Below the pieces are notes generated by a model. It was given only the letters and a program-made list of their open reading frames with translations. It was not told where the DNA came from and did not search any database. A stretch of DNA of 53,163 bases from Phorcysia thermohydrogeniphila. Lineage in GTDB: Bacteria; Aquificota; Aquificia; Desulfurobacteriales; Desulfurobacteriaceae. Of this stretch, positions 34,993-44,590 are shown in pieces; the stretch's first letter is position 1, and the number at the start of each line of letters is the position of its first letter. The DNA lies in the NCBI RefSeq assembly GCF_004339575.1, contig NZ_SMFV01000007.1, forward strand, positions 1-53,163. Direction: 5' to 3'. The translations under genes and the position numbers were made by a program.

Positions 34993-35508
34993 TTGATAAA
35001 GCCCTTCAGAGACCTAACCCCAAAAATTGGAGAAAGAGTTTTCATCGCAGAGAACGCAACGGTAATAGGAGACGTAGAGATAGGAGATGACAGTAGCATC
35101 TGGTTTGGAGCTATCCTGAGGGGAGACGTTAACTACATAAAAGTTGGTAAGTGTACCTCCATTCAGGACGGCTCCGTTGTCCACGTAACGAGAAAAACTC
35201 ACCCGACAATTATCGGAAACTACGTAACTGTCGGACACGCAGTTAAACTTCACGGGTGCACAGTTAAAGATAACTGCCTGATAGGTATAGGAGCGATTAT
35301 CCTTGACGGTGCAGTAATTAATGAGAACTCCATAGTCGCTGCTGGAGCTCTCGTTCCACCGGGAAAGGAGTTTCCTCCCGGAAGTCTCATAATGGGATTC
35401 CCTGCCAAGGTGGTAAGACAGCTAACAGAAGAAGAAATAAAAGGCCTAAGAGAGCACGCTGAAAGGTACGTAAGGTACAAAGACGAGTATCTGGAATTCT
35501 TTAAATAG
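34993..35508 (+). CDS. Gamma-carbonic anhydrase family protein (left-handed beta-helix)
   Basis: A 171-residue hexapeptide-repeat protein. Zn-ligand-type histidines lie in HVTRKTHPTIIGNYVTVGHAVKLHGC, read here as positions near H65, H70, H81 and H86. The C-terminal PPGSLIMGFPAKVVRQLTEE is typical of the YrdA/PaaY/CamH group. Activity could be CO2 hydration, useful in an autotroph, but many relatives are inactive or have other substrates. The start is TTG after AAGGAGGAAG. It is divergent from the cytochrome gene and 17 bases upstream of hrcA. Confidence 0.85.
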   Translation: MIKPFRDLTPKIGERVFIAENATVIGDVEIGDDSSIWFGAILRGDVNYIKVGKCTSIQDGSVVHVTRKTHPTIIGNYVTVGHAVKLHGCTVKDNCLIGIGAIILDGAVINENSIVAAGALVPPGKEFPPGSLIMGFPAKVVRQLTEEEIKGLREHAERYVRYKDEYLEFFK

Positions 35509-35525
35509 TCCTATATTTTAACTCT

Positions 35526-36602
35526 GTGAAATCCTATGTGAAGACAGAGCAAATGGAAAGGGTAAGGTACACTTCTGAGGAACAACTTTCTGAAAGGGAG
35601 AGAGATATTCTTTTAAAGGTTGCAGAGCTCTACATTGAGACCGGTGAACCCGTCGGCTCTCGGACGGTTCAAAAGACTTACAGGATGAAAATAAGCTCCG
35701 CAACCATAAGGAACGTTATGGCGGATTTAGAAGACAAAGGGCTTCTCTCCCAACCCCACACTTCTGCCGGAAGAGTTCCCACGGACGAAGGACTGAAAAT
35801 TTACATAAACCACCTTTTCTTAGCTTTAGGAGAAGAAGACACCACCCTCGTTAACAGGCTACTGGATTTCATACAGGGTGCAGGCGTTTCAAGGCCAGAA
35901 GAGATACTCTCTCGGGTTCTTGATTTCCTCCAGAACTCAACAGGTTACCTTGGATTTGGAGTTAACTTTGTTGAGAACTTAGTAGTTAAAGGAGTTACGC
36001 TGATAAAGGTTTCACACAATAAAGTACTCATCGTTATCAAGTTCTCTCCAGACTACATACTCCACAAAGTAATAGACATAGAAATTCCCGACACGGAGCT
36101 CCCCAAACTGTCTAAGGAGCTCTCCAAACGCTTTAAAGGGAAAACCTTAGGAGAAGTCAAAAAAGAGCTCATAGAAGAGATAGACGCAGTAAGGCAGGAA
36201 TTTGCTACCCTGTCTTTTAAGGTCAACAAGCAAATACTATCTACCTTAAACAGCGTAAACCAAGTAAAACTTCAAGGAACGCCCAACATAGTAAACGTTT
36301 TAGCCGATGACTTGGAGAAATTAAAGGAAATTCTTAAAGTTCTTGAAGAGAAAAACGTTCTCCTTGAAATACTATCCAAGTTTTTAGAGGAGAACAAGAA
36401 GATAGACGTAATTCTTGGCTCAGAAACCTCATTTAAACCCTTTGAACCTTTCAGTATAGTGATAGGAAAGTATCAGGTAGGAATGAGAAACAGCGGAGTT
36501 GTAGGAATAATAGGACCAAAGAGGATGAACTACTCTGAGGTCATTCCGATAGTTGAGAACGTGGCGAGAGCTCTCTCTTATTTAATGAACAGGGATAAAT
36601 AA
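35526..36602 (+). CDS. hrcA: Heat-inducible transcription repressor HrcA
   Basis: A 358-residue repressor that binds CIRCE operators and controls groESL and dnaK in many bacteria. The N-terminal winged helix holds LYIETGEPVGSRTVQKTY and KISSATIRNVMADLEDKGLL, then QPHTSAGRVPTDEGLKIYI; the C-terminal end has GIIGPKRMNYSEVIPIVENV. The start is uncertain: GTG 35526 lacks a clear ribosome binding site, and ATG 35553 (MERVRYTSEEQ) is an alternative. No CIRCE element or heat-shock gene lies next to it here. Confidence 0.93.
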   Translation: MKSYVKTEQMERVRYTSEEQLSERERDILLKVAELYIETGEPVGSRTVQKTYRMKISSATIRNVMADLEDKGLLSQPHTSAGRVPTDEGLKIYINHLFLALGEEDTTLVNRLLDFIQGAGVSRPEEILSRVLDFLQNSTGYLGFGVNFVENLVVKGVTLIKVSHNKVLIVIKFSPDYILHKVIDIEIPDTELPKLSKELSKRFKGKTLGEVKKELIEEIDAVRQEFATLSFKVNKQILSTLNSVNQVKLQGTPNIVNVLADDLEKLKEILKVLEEKNVLLEILSKFLEENKKIDVILGSETSFKPFEPFSIVIGKYQVGMRNSGVVGIIGPKRMNYSEVIPIVENVARALSYLMNRDK

Positions 36603-36604
36603 AA

Positions 36605-36700
36605 GAGCCGGAGCCTTACCACACACGTCCTTCAGGCTTACCGTTGCTCCCTTCCGGGCCTGGCGGGGTTCACCCTCCGGACGTTGTGGAGACCCCGGCT
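36605..36700 (-). ncRNA. ffs: Signal recognition particle RNA, bacterial small (4.5S) type
   Basis: The minus strand carries the conserved domain IV: CCCCGCCAGGCCCGGAAGGG followed by AGCAACGGTAAGC. Its flanks (GTCCGGAGG / CTGAAGGAC) extend the long hairpin, and an outer AGCCGG/CCGGCT closing stem is followed by TCTTTT, which probably terminates it. The RNA of about 96 bases pairs with Ffh for membrane protein targeting. A good promoter lies directly upstream. It converges with hrcA. Confidence 0.93.
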
Positions 36701-36707
36701 TTAATAA

Positions 36708-36735
36708 AAGATAAAAACTAAACATCAACTGTCAA
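36708..36735 (-). promoter_or_regulatory. Promoter of SRP RNA
   Basis: TTGACA (36735-36730), 16-base spacer, TATCTT (36713-36708) on the minus strand, placing transcription start within a few bases of the RNA 5' end. Confidence 0.65.
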
Positions 36736-36757
36736 GAGCACTTTCTTCCAGCTTGTC

Positions 36758-37084
36758 TTAAATTTCCTGAATTTTCATTTTGAGCCAAGGAACATCTTTA
36801 CAGACGGTCTTCCTCCAGACAATCTCGTAATCAACACCGAAATAATCGTGAATGAGGACGTCCCTCATTCCCGCAATCTTTTTCCAAGGAATCTCACAGT
36901 ACTTTTCTTTAAGCCCTGCAGAAAGATTTTTAACAGCCTCACCTATGATTTCAAGACTCCTTACAAACGCTCTTGATAGAACTGGGTCATCCACAAGCTC
37001 TTCATAGGAAATTTTGGCGGAATATTCCATCAAAAACTCACATTCTTGCAAGATGTGGGCTAAGTAAACTTTATCACTTTTCAA
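36758..37084 (-). CDS. HepT-like toxin (DUF86, HEPN family)
   Basis: A 108-residue HEPN RNase-type toxin. The catalytic pattern Rx4-6HxY is present as RDVLIHDYF near residue 73, within the DUF86 signature KKIAGMRDVLIHDYFGVDYE. The start is TTG, overlapping the end of the nucleotidyltransferase gene by 11 bases. In characterised HepT-MntA pairs the partner AMPylates the Tyr of this motif to silence the toxin. Confidence 0.88.
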   Translation of the reverse strand: MKSDKVYLAHILQECEFLMEYSAKISYEELVDDPVLSRAFVRSLEIIGEAVKNLSAGLKEKYCEIPWKKIAGMRDVLIHDYFGVDYEIVWRKTVCKDVPWLKMKIQEI

Positions 37085-37376
37085 AATTTAACACCTCAAC
37101 TTCTTTTAGATGAGGCCTTATATAAGGACTTATGGCATTCTCTGTAACCAAATCCACTTTCAATTTAACCAAGTTTTCTATGTATTCTTTTAAGCTTAAA
37201 AACTCAAGAAGGGTTGGAGCTTCTTTAAAGGTCACTATTACATCAAGGTCACTGCTTTCTGTTTGTTTGCCTACTGCGTAAGAACCAAAAATTTTTAAAG
37301 TTTTTATTTTATACTTTCCTTTTAACTTTTCTTCGTGCTTCTGTAGAATCTGGATTATGCTCTGAAGCGTCTTCAT
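37074..37376 (-). CDS. MntA-like minimal nucleotidyltransferase antitoxin
   Basis: A 100-residue protein with the minimal nucleotidyltransferase motif GSx10DxD: FGSYAVGKQTESSDLDVIV at about residues 30-48, with a third acidic site in KVDLVTE. It is probably the AMPylating antitoxin for the overlapping HepT. The ATG lies only 20 bases after the encoded CCA of tRNA-Ser on the same strand, so the pair may be transcribed from the tRNA promoter. Confidence 0.88.
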   Translation of the reverse strand: MKTLQSIIQILQKHEEKLKGKYKIKTLKIFGSYAVGKQTESSDLDVIVTFKEAPTLLEFLSLKEYIENLVKLKVDLVTENAISPYIRPHLKEVEVLNFEK

Positions 37377-37396
37377 AGTTAGAACTCAAATTAAAA

Positions 37397-37489
37397 TGGC
37401 GGAGGGGGCGGGATTCGAACCCGCGGTACCCCTTTTAGGGGTACACACGATTTCCAGTCGTGCCCCTTCGACCGCTCGGGCACCCCTCC
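37397..37489 (-). tRNA. tRNA-Ser (GGA)
   Basis: A 93-base tRNA with encoded CCA. Acceptor GGAGGGG/CCCCTCC with G73, anticodon stem CACGA/TCGTG around the loop CTGGAAA (anticodon GGA), a long variable arm GTACCCC-TAAAA-GGGGTAC as in serine tRNAs, and T-loop GGTTCGAATCC. It reads UCC and UCU codons. Confidence 0.96.
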
Positions 37490-37523
37490 GTGCAAGGAGC
37501 AAATATAGGACAATTTTAAGGAG

Positions 37524-37552
37524 TTGACAAGTTACTCTTACTTTAGTAAATT
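37524..37552 (+). promoter_or_regulatory. Promoter of rplM-rpsI
   Basis: A perfect TTGACA box (37524-37529) and TAAATT (37547-37552) with 17-base spacing. It leaves a leader of about 55 bases before rplM, long enough for feedback control, but no known motif was recognised. Confidence 0.7.
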
Positions 37553-37615
37553 TCCGCCTGCCCGCTACATTTTCGGCGCTTTACCCAAACGCCATTTAAG
37601 TCCGGAGGACTAAGG

Positions 37616-38044
37616 ATGAAGACCTTTATGCTGAGGAAGGAGGACGTCCAGAGAGACTGGTACGTAGTTGACGCTACTGGAAAAACCCTCGGTAGGCTTG
37701 CAAGCGAAATTGCTAAAATTCTCATTGGTAAGCACAAGCCAAACTACACCCCTCACGTTGACAACGGTGACTTTGTTATCGTGGTTAACGCAGAGAAAAT
37801 CCACGTAACCGGTAAAAAGCTTGAGAAGAAAATCTACTACAAGCACACAGGCTACATGGGACACCTCAAAGAAACTACCCTTAAAGAGATGCTCCAGAAG
37901 AAGCCCGAGGAGGTTATAAGGCTCGCAGTAAGGGGCATGCTCCCTAAGAACAAGCTCAGAAAGAGAAGGATGAAGAGGTTAAAGGTTTACGCAGGGCCTG
38001 AGCATCCCCACGCCGCACAAAAACCCAAACCCCTTGAGCTTTAA
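37616..38044 (+). CDS. rplM: 50S ribosomal protein L13
   Basis: A 142-residue early-assembly protein of the large subunit. Signatures: [20 protein letters not shown] near the start, [15 protein letters not shown] and [19 protein letters not shown]. The ATG follows AGGACTAAGG. rpsI follows after 12 bases, the standard pair. Confidence 0.98.
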   Translation: MKTFMLRKEDVQRDWYVVDATGKTLGRLASEIAKILIGKHKPNYTPHVDNGDFVIVVNAEKIHVTGKKLEKKIYYKHTGYMGHLKETTLKEMLQKKPEEVIRLAVRGMLPKNKLRKRRMKRLKVYAGPEHPHAAQKPKPLEL

Positions 38045-38056
38045 CGGAGGAAAGTA

Positions 38057-38467
38057 ATGGCTGAAGTTAGATACTACGGAACAGGAAAGAGGAAAACTGC
38101 AGTTGCAAGGGTCTGGCTCATTCCAAACGGAGAGGGGAAGATACAGATAAAGCGTTCAAAGAACAAGGTTCTCTCTGCAGAGGAGTACTTTGGAAGGATT
38201 ACACTCCTCAAGATTATGCAGCAGCCCTTTGAGGTAACAGGAACTACCGGAAGGTTTGACGTCCTCTGCACTGTAAAGGGTGGCGGAAAGTCAGCTCAGG
38301 CAGACGCAATCAAGTACGGAATTGCTAAGGCACTCCTCGCATTTAACCCGGAACTCCGTCCAGTCCTCAAGAAAGCAGGTTTCCTCACAAGGGACGCAAG
38401 AATCAAGGAAAGGAAGAAGTACGGTCAAAGGGGAGCACGTGCAAGGTACCAGTGGTCCAAGCGTTAA
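38057..38467 (+). CDS. rpsI: 30S ribosomal protein S9
   Basis: A 136-residue protein whose C-terminal tail contacts P-site tRNA. It starts [20 protein letters not shown], has [20 protein letters not shown], and ends with the typical [17 protein letters not shown]. The 3' end overlaps the argC start by 29 bases. Confidence 0.98.
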   Translation: MAEVRYYGTGKRKTAVARVWLIPNGEGKIQIKRSKNKVLSAEEYFGRITLLKIMQQPFEVTGTTGRFDVLCTVKGGGKSAQADAIKYGIAKALLAFNPELRPVLKKAGFLTRDARIKERKKYGQRGARARYQWSKR

Positions 38468-39488
38468 AGCTGCAATTATCGGTGCTTCTGGATATACGGG
38501 GGCGGAGCTCCTCCGCCTCCTTACACTACACCCTCTTGTCAGCGTAGTTACCGTTACTTCCAGACAGTTTGAAGGTAAAAAGCTCACAGACGTCTTCCCT
38601 CACTTTTTAAAAAGTCCTTTTTCAGAACTCCAATTTGAGCCCTACAACTCCGAAAAGATTGCCAAAAACTGTGATGTTGTCTTCTGCTGTCTTCCTCACA
38701 AGGCATCATTCCCCATCGTGAAGGAACTCTACACTATCAACCCTGAGCTTAAAATCATTGACTTTAGCGCAGACTTTAGGTTTAAAGACCCGAAAACCTA
38801 CGAGGAAGTTTACGGAGTAGAGCACTCGGCAAAGGAGCTCTTTGGAAAGGCCACCTACGGACTTCCAGAGATAAACAGGGAAGAAATAAAGAGAAAAAGC
38901 ATCATTGCAAATCCCGGCTGTTATCCAACAAGCATCATCTTGGGACTCTACCCTGCAAGGGTAAAAGGACTGATAGACACCTCCTTCCCCATAATAGCCG
39001 ACAGTAAGTCAGGAGTAACTGGAGCAGGCAGGAAGGCAAGTCTCTCCTTTACTTTCTGCGAGGTTAACGAGTCATTTAAGGCCTACGGAGTAGAGGGTCA
39101 TCGCCACGCTCCAGAAATTGCTGAAAAGTTAAACCTACCAGCCGTCAGATTTACCCCCCACCTCGTCCCGATGAACAGGGGGATTCTCTCAACAATTTAC
39201 TTTAAGACCGAGGCAAAGAAGGAAGAACTACAAGAAATCTACAGGGAGTTTTATAAAGACGAATACTTTGTTAGAGTTAGAAACTCTCCTCCCTCAACCT
39301 CAGACGTTGCAGGGACAAACTTCTGCGACATCTACGTAACAAAAGAAGAATCAACGGGGCTTGCAGTAGTTATCTCTGCAATTGACAACATCGGTAAAGG
39401 CGCTTCTGGTCAGGCCGTCCAAAATATGAATATCGTGTGTGGATTTCCTGAAACCACCGGCCTTGAACTCTTTTCCAACTGGATATAG
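38439..39488 (+). CDS. argC: N-acetyl-gamma-glutamyl-phosphate reductase
   Basis: NADPH-dependent reductase in arginine synthesis. NADP-binding [16 protein letters not shown] at the N-terminus, catalytic Cys in [17 protein letters not shown], and HRHAPEI with the [16 protein letters not shown] segment. I choose GTG 38439 (349 residues, preceded by GGGGAG) because no later ATG, GTG or TTG precedes the Rossmann motif; the start therefore lies inside rpsI. A longer frame upstream would be mostly antisense-free overlap with rpsI and is not credible. Confidence 0.9.
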   Translation: MQGTSGPSVKAAIIGASGYTGAELLRLLTLHPLVSVVTVTSRQFEGKKLTDVFPHFLKSPFSELQFEPYNSEKIAKNCDVVFCCLPHKASFPIVKELYTINPELKIIDFSADFRFKDPKTYEEVYGVEHSAKELFGKATYGLPEINREEIKRKSIIANPGCYPTSIILGLYPARVKGLIDTSFPIIADSKSGVTGAGRKASLSFTFCEVNESFKAYGVEGHRHAPEIAEKLNLPAVRFTPHLVPMNRGILSTIYFKTEAKKEELQEIYREFYKDEYFVRVRNSPPSTSDVAGTNFCDIYVTKEESTGLAVVISAIDNIGKGASGQAVQNMNIVCGFPETTGLELFSNWI

Positions 39489-39519
39489 TTTCCTTTTGAA
39501 CCCTTAGAGAAGGTTTAAA

Positions 39520-40050
39520 ATGCCCTTAACTCACAGATACCTTCCCCACTACACTTATGAAGATTACAAACGCTGGGAAGGAGACTGGGAGCTCATAGAG
39601 GGAATTCCTTACGCTATGACACCTTCTCCTTTAAAAAAACACCAGATTGTCGCTGGCAAGATTTACATACAGCTCTTCAGCCAGCTTACGGAGTGTAAAA
39701 ACTGCCAAGTTCTCCACGAGATAGACTGGATAGTAAGCAAGGACACTGTTGTAAGACCAGACATTTTAGTGGTCTGTGGAGATGAGTCAGAGGATTTCGT
39801 TAGGAAAACTCCAAGCATAGTTTTTGAAGTCGTATCAAGAACAACAGCCTTTAAGGACGAAAATTTAAAATTTGAGCTTTACGAGAGGGAAGGAGTAAAC
39901 TACTACGTCCTTGTCTACCCAGATGAAAAGAGGCTCAAAGTTTACAAACATACAGGCGATAAGTTCATAAACGTCTTTGATGGAAGTTCAGGTAGGTTCA
40001 CTTTTGAAATTGAGTGTCCGTTAGAGCTTGAAGTTGACAAAGTCTGGTAA
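39520..40050 (+). CDS. Uma2 family (DUF820) PD-(D/E)XK nuclease-like protein
   Basis: A 176-residue protein of the Uma2 family: [36 protein letters not shown], then the nuclease core [11 protein letters not shown] and [20 protein letters not shown]. Family members are abundant in thermophiles and cyanobacteria; their role is unknown, though a DNA-cleaving or transposon-related function is suggested by fold. The ribosome binding site is weak. It lies 31 bases after argC. Confidence 0.85.
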   Translation: MPLTHRYLPHYTYEDYKRWEGDWELIEGIPYAMTPSPLKKHQIVAGKIYIQLFSQLTECKNCQVLHEIDWIVSKDTVVRPDILVVCGDESEDFVRKTPSIVFEVVSRTTAFKDENLKFELYEREGVNYYVLVYPDEKRLKVYKHTGDKFINVFDGSSGRFTFEIECPLELEVDKVW

Positions 40051-40133
40051 TAACAACAGATTCTTTTCCTCCTACTTCCTACCGCCTATCTTTTCCAAGA
40101 GCAATACTTTCCAAAGAGGAAGAGAAAGGGAAA

Positions 40134-42950
40134 ATGAAGGACAAAATCGTTATAAAGGGAGCTCGTCAGCACAACTTAAAGAACGTTGACCTTGAAATAC
40201 CTAAAAACAAACTGGTCGTAATTACAGGAGTTTCCGGCTCTGGAAAATCCTCTCTGGCTTTTGACACGTTATACGCAGAGGGGCAGAGAAGGTACGTTGA
40301 GAGTTTATCTGCCTACGCAAGGCAGTTCTTGGAGCTCATGGAAAAGCCAGACATTGACCTTATAGAGGGACTTTCCCCTGCCATTTCAATAGAGCAGAAG
40401 ACCGTCTCAAAAAACCCCCGCTCAACTGTTGGAACGACAACGGAAATTCACGACTACTTAAGGGTTCTCTTTGCAAGGGTTGGAACTCCCTACTGTCCAA
40501 AGTGTAACGTTCCAATAGAGCCTATGACTGTTCAGGAAATCGTTGACAGGGTTTTAAAGCTGGAAGGGAAGAGGGTCATAATCCTCTCACCGGTTGTAAG
40601 GGAGAGGAAGGGAGAGCACAGGGAGCTCCTTGAAAGGCTCTTTAAGCAGGGCTTTCGCAGGTTAAGAATAGACGGCAAAGACTACAGGATTGAAGAAGCA
40701 CTAAACTTAAAACTTGAGAAAAAGGTAAAACACACCATAGAGGTAGTAGTTGACAGGATAAAGGTTTCTCAAAAAGAAAAAACGAGAATTGCAGATTCAG
40801 TAGAAATTGCCGTAAAGCTTTCAGAAGGTCTTGTAACAATTCAGGACTACGATACAAGAGAGGAAGAAACAATATCAACAAAGGGAGCCTGCCCTATCTG
40901 CGGTTTTAGCTTTAAGGAAATCTCCCCAAGGCTTTTCTCATTTAACAGCCCCCTTGGGGCGTGTCCTGAGTGTGGAGGTCTTGGCTTTAGGCTTGCAGTT
41001 GACCCAGACCTCTTAATTGACTGGGATAAGCCCATAATTGAGGCTATTGAGCTTGTGAATAGGGCAAAGTTTGAGTATCTCTACGACCTAATAGAAACTG
41101 GGTGCGAGTACTTGGGGATTTCGTCCTACACGAAAGCGTCAGAGTTAAAAGAGGAAGAGTTAGAGTTTCTCCTCTACGCAAAAAAACAGCCGATAAGGGT
41201 CTTTAACACCGTTCCCTACAGTCGGGGCAACTACCGCCCCTATTACTTTGAAGGGATAATAAGACACTTAGAGCGTCGCTACGTGGAGTCTGAGTCAGAC
41301 TACGTAAAGGAGCTGATTGAGCCCTACCTCAGGGAAGTAACCTGCGAAAGATGTAAGGGGAGAAGGCTCAACGAGGAGGCGCTATCAGTAAAAATAGAGG
41401 GGCTAAGCATTGCAGAAGTTGAGTCTATGAGCGTCGGGGAGTGCTACCGATTTTTTGAAAACCTTAAGTTTTCAGGGCAGAAAGCAGTAATAGCAGAGAG
41501 GGTTTTAAAGGAAGTCAGAAACAGGCTTAAGTTCCTCATAGACGTTGGCCTTGACTACCTCACCCTTGATAGGAGAACATCAACTCTGTCTGGAGGGGAA
41601 TCCCAGAGGATAAGGCTTGCGACTCAAATAGGTTCAAGGCTTACAGGCGTTCTATACGTTCTTGATGAGCCAAGTATAGGCCTTCACCAAAGGGACAACA
41701 GGAGGCTCATAGAAACCTTAAAGAGCTTAAGGGACTTGGGGAACACGGTTATTGTCGTAGAGCACGACCTTGAAACCATAGAGAGCGCAGACTTCATAGT
41801 TGACATGGGGCCGGGAGCTGGAGTCCACGGCGGTGAAGTTGTTGCAACCGGAACGCCTGAAGAAATCAAGAAAAACGAAAAATCCCTTACGGGCAAGTAC
41901 CTATCCGGAAAGCTAAGAATTGAAATCCCGAAAGAGAGGAGAAAGCCAAAGGGTAAGTGGCTCAGGATAGTAGGAGCACGGGAGCACAACCTCAAGAACA
42001 TAACCGTTGAAATTCCCTTGGGGCTCTTTGTCTGCGTTACGGGAGTTTCCGGCTCTGGAAAGTCCACCCTCATAAACGAAATACTCTACAAGGCCTTGGC
42101 AAGGAAGATTTACAAGAGTAAGGTTATCCCCGGAAAACACGAAAGGATTGAGGGAATAGAACACGTTGATAAAGTGGTAAGGGTTGACCAGTCCCCGATA
42201 GGGAGAACTCCCCGCTCCAACCCCGCAACCTACGTTGACGTTTTCACGCCGATAAGGGAGCTCTTTGCCGCAACGCCAGAGGCAAGGGCACGGGGCTATA
42301 AAAAGGGCAGGTTCTCCTTTAACGTTCCCGGCGGAAGGTGTGAGGCCTGTAAAGGAGACGGCGTTATAAAGGTTGAGATGCACTTCCTGCCGGACGTTTA
42401 CGTGACCTGTGACGTATGTGGAGGAAAGCGCTACAACAGAGAAACCCTTGAAATTACCTACAAGGGTAAGAACATCTACGACGTCTTAGAGATGACAGTT
42501 GAAGAGGCAATGGAGTTCTTCAAAAACCACCCGACGATAATGAACAAGCTTAAAACTCTCTACGACGTCGGGCTGGGATACATAAAGCTCGGACAGCCTG
42601 CAACAACCCTCTCAGGTGGAGAAGCCCAGAGAATTAAATTAGCAAAAGAACTTTCTAAAAAAGGAACTGGCAAGACCGTCTATATCCTTGATGAGCCTAC
42701 CACGGGACTTCACCTACACGACATAAAGAAGCTGATAAACGTCCTCCAGAGGCTCGTTAATAAGGGGAATACCGTAATAGTTATTGAGCACAACCTTGAC
42801 TTTATAAAGTGCGCAGACTGGATAATTGACTTAGGCCCTGAGGGTGGAGAAAAGGGTGGACGTGTAGTTGCAACTGGAACACCCGAAGAGGTTGCCCAAA
42901 CAGACACGTGGACGGGTAAGTTTTTAAGAGAAGTGTTAAGTAAAAAATAA
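40134..42950 (+). CDS. uvrA: Excinuclease ABC subunit A
   Basis: The damage-recognition ATPase of nucleotide excision repair, 938 residues, standard length. Two ABC cassettes: Walker [15 protein letters not shown] near residue 31 and [14 protein letters not shown] in the second half; signature [14 protein letters not shown] and [14 protein letters not shown]; Walker [11 protein letters not shown] and [10 protein letters not shown]. Zinc modules include [17 protein letters not shown] and [19 protein letters not shown] terminator shared with the convergent acpP follows. Confidence 0.98.
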   Translation: MKDKIVIKGARQHNLKNVDLEIPKNKLVVITGVSGSGKSSLAFDTLYAEGQRRYVESLSAYARQFLELMEKPDIDLIEGLSPAISIEQKTVSKNPRSTVGTTTEIHDYLRVLFARVGTPYCPKCNVPIEPMTVQEIVDRVLKLEGKRVIILSPVVRERKGEHRELLERLFKQGFRRLRIDGKDYRIEEALNLKLEKKVKHTIEVVVDRIKVSQKEKTRIADSVEIAVKLSEGLVTIQDYDTREEETISTKGACPICGFSFKEISPRLFSFNSPLGACPECGGLGFRLAVDPDLLIDWDKPIIEAIELVNRAKFEYLYDLIETGCEYLGISSYTKASELKEEELEFLLYAKKQPIRVFNTVPYSRGNYRPYYFEGIIRHLERRYVESESDYVKELIEPYLREVTCERCKGRRLNEEALSVKIEGLSIAEVESMSVGECYRFFENLKFSGQKAVIAERVLKEVRNRLKFLIDVGLDYLTLDRRTSTLSGGESQRIRLATQIGSRLTGVLYVLDEPSIGLHQRDNRRLIETLKSLRDLGNTVIVVEHDLETIESADFIVDMGPGAGVHGGEVVATGTPEEIKKNEKSLTGKYLSGKLRIEIPKERRKPKGKWLRIVGAREHNLKNITVEIPLGLFVCVTGVSGSGKSTLINEILYKALARKIYKSKVIPGKHERIEGIEHVDKVVRVDQSPIGRTPRSNPATYVDVFTPIRELFAATPEARARGYKKGRFSFNVPGGRCEACKGDGVIKVEMHFLPDVYVTCDVCGGKRYNRETLEITYKGKNIYDVLEMTVEEAMEFFKNHPTIMNKLKTLYDVGLGYIKLGQPATTLSGGEAQRIKLAKELSKKGTGKTVYILDEPTTGLHLHDIKKLINVLQRLVNKGNTVIVIEHNLDFIKCADWIIDLGPEGGEKGGRVVATGTPEEVAQTDTWTGKFLREVLSKK

Positions 42951-42952
42951 AA

Positions 42953-42970
42953 AGCCCCCTTTCGGGGGCT
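42953..42970. terminator. Bidirectional terminator between uvrA and acpP
   Basis: AGCCCCC pairs with GGGGGCT around a TTTC loop. It begins three bases past the uvrA stop and ends 24 bases from the acpP stop. On the minus strand it is followed by a TTTTTATTTTTT-like run, so it suits acpP best. Confidence 0.8.
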
Positions 42971-42993
42971 GAATCTACCAACTATCTACTAAC

Positions 42994-43227
42994 TTAAAGG
43001 TGCTTCTGGATGTACTCTATAGCGTCTCCTACTGTCTGTATCTTCTCAGCATCCTCGTCTGGAATTTCAATTCCAAACTCCTCTTCAAGAGCCATAACGA
43101 GCTCTACTGTATCGAGAGAATCAGCACCAAGGTCCTCTACGAATGAAGCTTCAGGAGTTACCTCCTCTGGGTCTACTCCAAGTCTATCAGCTATGATTTC
43201 CTTTACCTTCTGTTCAATGTTTTCCAT
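42994..43227 (-). CDS. acpP: Acyl carrier protein
   Basis: A 77-residue ACP with the phosphopantetheine serine in [21 protein letters not shown]. The start is the ATG giving [18 protein letters not shown], preceded by GGAGG ten bases away; an 18-codon upstream extension has no homology to ACPs. It lies 57 bases downstream of fabG, the common fabG-acpP order. Confidence 0.96.
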   Translation of the reverse strand: MENIEQKVKEIIADRLGVDPEEVTPEASFVEDLGADSLDTVELVMALEEEFGIEIPDEDAEKIQTVGDAIEYIQKHL

Positions 43228-43284
43228 CCTTATGACCTCCCAAGCTTTATTTTTTAAGTATCGTCTGGAATTATAGCCCAAGCC

Positions 43285-44013
43285 TTAAAAAAGTCCACCG
43301 TTTACGTGAATAACCGTTCCCGTAATATAAGAGGCCATATCAGAGGCCAAGAAGACACAAACGTCGGCAACTTCCCTTGGCTCTCCTTCTCTCTTAAGTG
43401 GAATGGACTTGAGTATCTCCTGCTTTATCTTCTCAGGTATCTTCTCAGTCATATCGGTGGTTATGTAGCCAGGAGCAATACAGTTAACTCTTATTCCTCT
43501 CCCACCGAGCTCCTTAGCAAGGGATTTTGTGAAACCAACAAGGGCAGACTTTGTTGAGGAGTAGTTAACCTGTCCTACGTTACCGGTAAAGCCAATAACA
43601 GAAGAGATGTTGATGATGTTCCCACTTCTCCTTTTCACCATAGAAGGAACAACTGCCCTTGTAACGTTGTAAACGCCGTTTAGGTTGGTGTTTATGACAG
43701 CGTCCCAGTCCTCATCCTTCATCCTCAGAAACAGCGTATCCCTCGTTATCCCTGCGTTGTTAATGAGAACATCTATCCTTCCTTCCTTCTCAAGTATCTC
43801 TGAAACTACCCTTTTAACCTCTTCTCTGTCCGTTACGTCCATTTTTACACCGTTTACTCCTATCTCCTCTGCTACAGCCTTCGTTCTCTCCTCGTTAGTT
43901 CCCGTAATGTAAACAACAGCACCTAAGCTCTTAAATCTTTCTGCAATAGCCCTTCCAATGCCCCTCGTCCCTCCGGTTACCAAGACAACCTTACCCTTTA
44001 ACTCCTCAAACAT
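43285..44013 (-). CDS. fabG: 3-oxoacyl-[acyl-carrier-protein] reductase
   Basis: A 242-residue SDR enzyme that reduces 3-oxoacyl-ACP in fatty acid elongation. NADPH motif VTGGTRGIGRAIAERF, NNAGITRD, and the catalytic Ser-Tyr-Lys in INISSVIGFTG and VNYSSTKSALVGF. The start is the ATG five bases after GGAGGGAG (MFEELKGKVVLVTGG); in-frame ATGs just upstream overlap that site. acpP follows, and a membrane protein gene precedes it by 14 bases. Confidence 0.95.
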   Translation of the reverse strand: MFEELKGKVVLVTGGTRGIGRAIAERFKSLGAVVYITGTNEERTKAVAEEIGVNGVKMDVTDREEVKRVVSEILEKEGRIDVLINNAGITRDTLFLRMKDEDWDAVINTNLNGVYNVTRAVVPSMVKRRSGNIINISSVIGFTGNVGQVNYSSTKSALVGFTKSLAKELGGRGIRVNCIAPGYITTDMTEKIPEKIKQEILKSIPLKREGEPREVADVCVFLASDMASYITGTVIHVNGGLF

Positions 44014-44027
44014 AACTCCCTCCATCA

Positions 44028-44510
44028 TCATTTTGCAGCGTCAAGACCTATACTGCCTATCACAGAAAAAACAGTAACAAGTATAACTGTTTTAATGAAC
44101 CAGCTAAAGGTGTTGATGATACCCGGGTAGATTCCAAGAATCAAAAGTGAAAGAGCTGAAATTACCAAAGAAATGATGAGGCTCGTTAAAAGCCTTAAAG
44201 GTATAAATCCTGCAAGGTTCTGTGTTTTCCAGTTTCCGACGTTAGCGTACCTTATGAAAATGAACAGTCCCAATACCGTAGCTATAAACGTAAAAGCCGC
44301 ATGATAAAAAGTCATATTCTTTGAAATTTCCCAGATGTCGGCATTGGCAGCAAAGGGGAAAGCTAAAATTACAGCTCCTGTAATTTCCTGAATAAAGTCG
44401 TTAAAGTTAAAGTTTTTTTTGCTTACAGAAAGGGTTTCTGCTATCTCCTTTAACCTACTATCAATACTCTCTATTTCCTGCCTAAGCTCATTTATTTCCT
44501 TCCTGTCCAT
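44028..44510 (-). CDS. Integral membrane protein, possibly DUF2391
   Basis: A 160-residue protein: an N-terminal coiled coil (EINELRQEIESIDSRLKEIA), then about four membrane segments, among them GAVILAFPFAANADIWEISK, FYHAAFTFIATVLGLFIFIR and SLIISLVISALSLLILGIYP. The segment EIS-NMTFYHA and overall layout recall the DUF2391 family, whose function is unknown; that assignment is from memory. It is 14 bases upstream of fabG and may be cotranscribed. Confidence 0.6.
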   Translation of the reverse strand: MDRKEINELRQEIESIDSRLKEIAETLSVSKKNFNFNDFIQEITGAVILAFPFAANADIWEISKNMTFYHAAFTFIATVLGLFIFIRYANVGNWKTQNLAGFIPLRLLTSLIISLVISALSLLILGIYPGIINTFSWFIKTVILVTVFSVIGSIGLDAAK

Positions 44511-44590
44511 ACAAACCTACCTACGGCAACTTAAGGAAGACGCAGGGTGTATATTACAATATTCCTCTAAAAGAGGTTTGGGAGCTCCAA

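Noticed and set aside
34793-35525. CIRCE operator near hrcA
   Set aside because: No TTAGCACTC-N9-GAGTGCTAA type repeat is present; the nearby 24-bp palindrome has a different sequence and size.
38280-38438. Longer argC starting within the middle of rpsI
   Set aside because: The extension lies wholly over conserved rpsI in another frame and its Ser/Gln/Arg-rich translation does not resemble ArgC.
43228-43281. 18-codon N-terminal extension of acyl carrier protein
   Set aside because: The extension contains the ribosome binding site region of the normal ATG and has no counterpart in ACPs.
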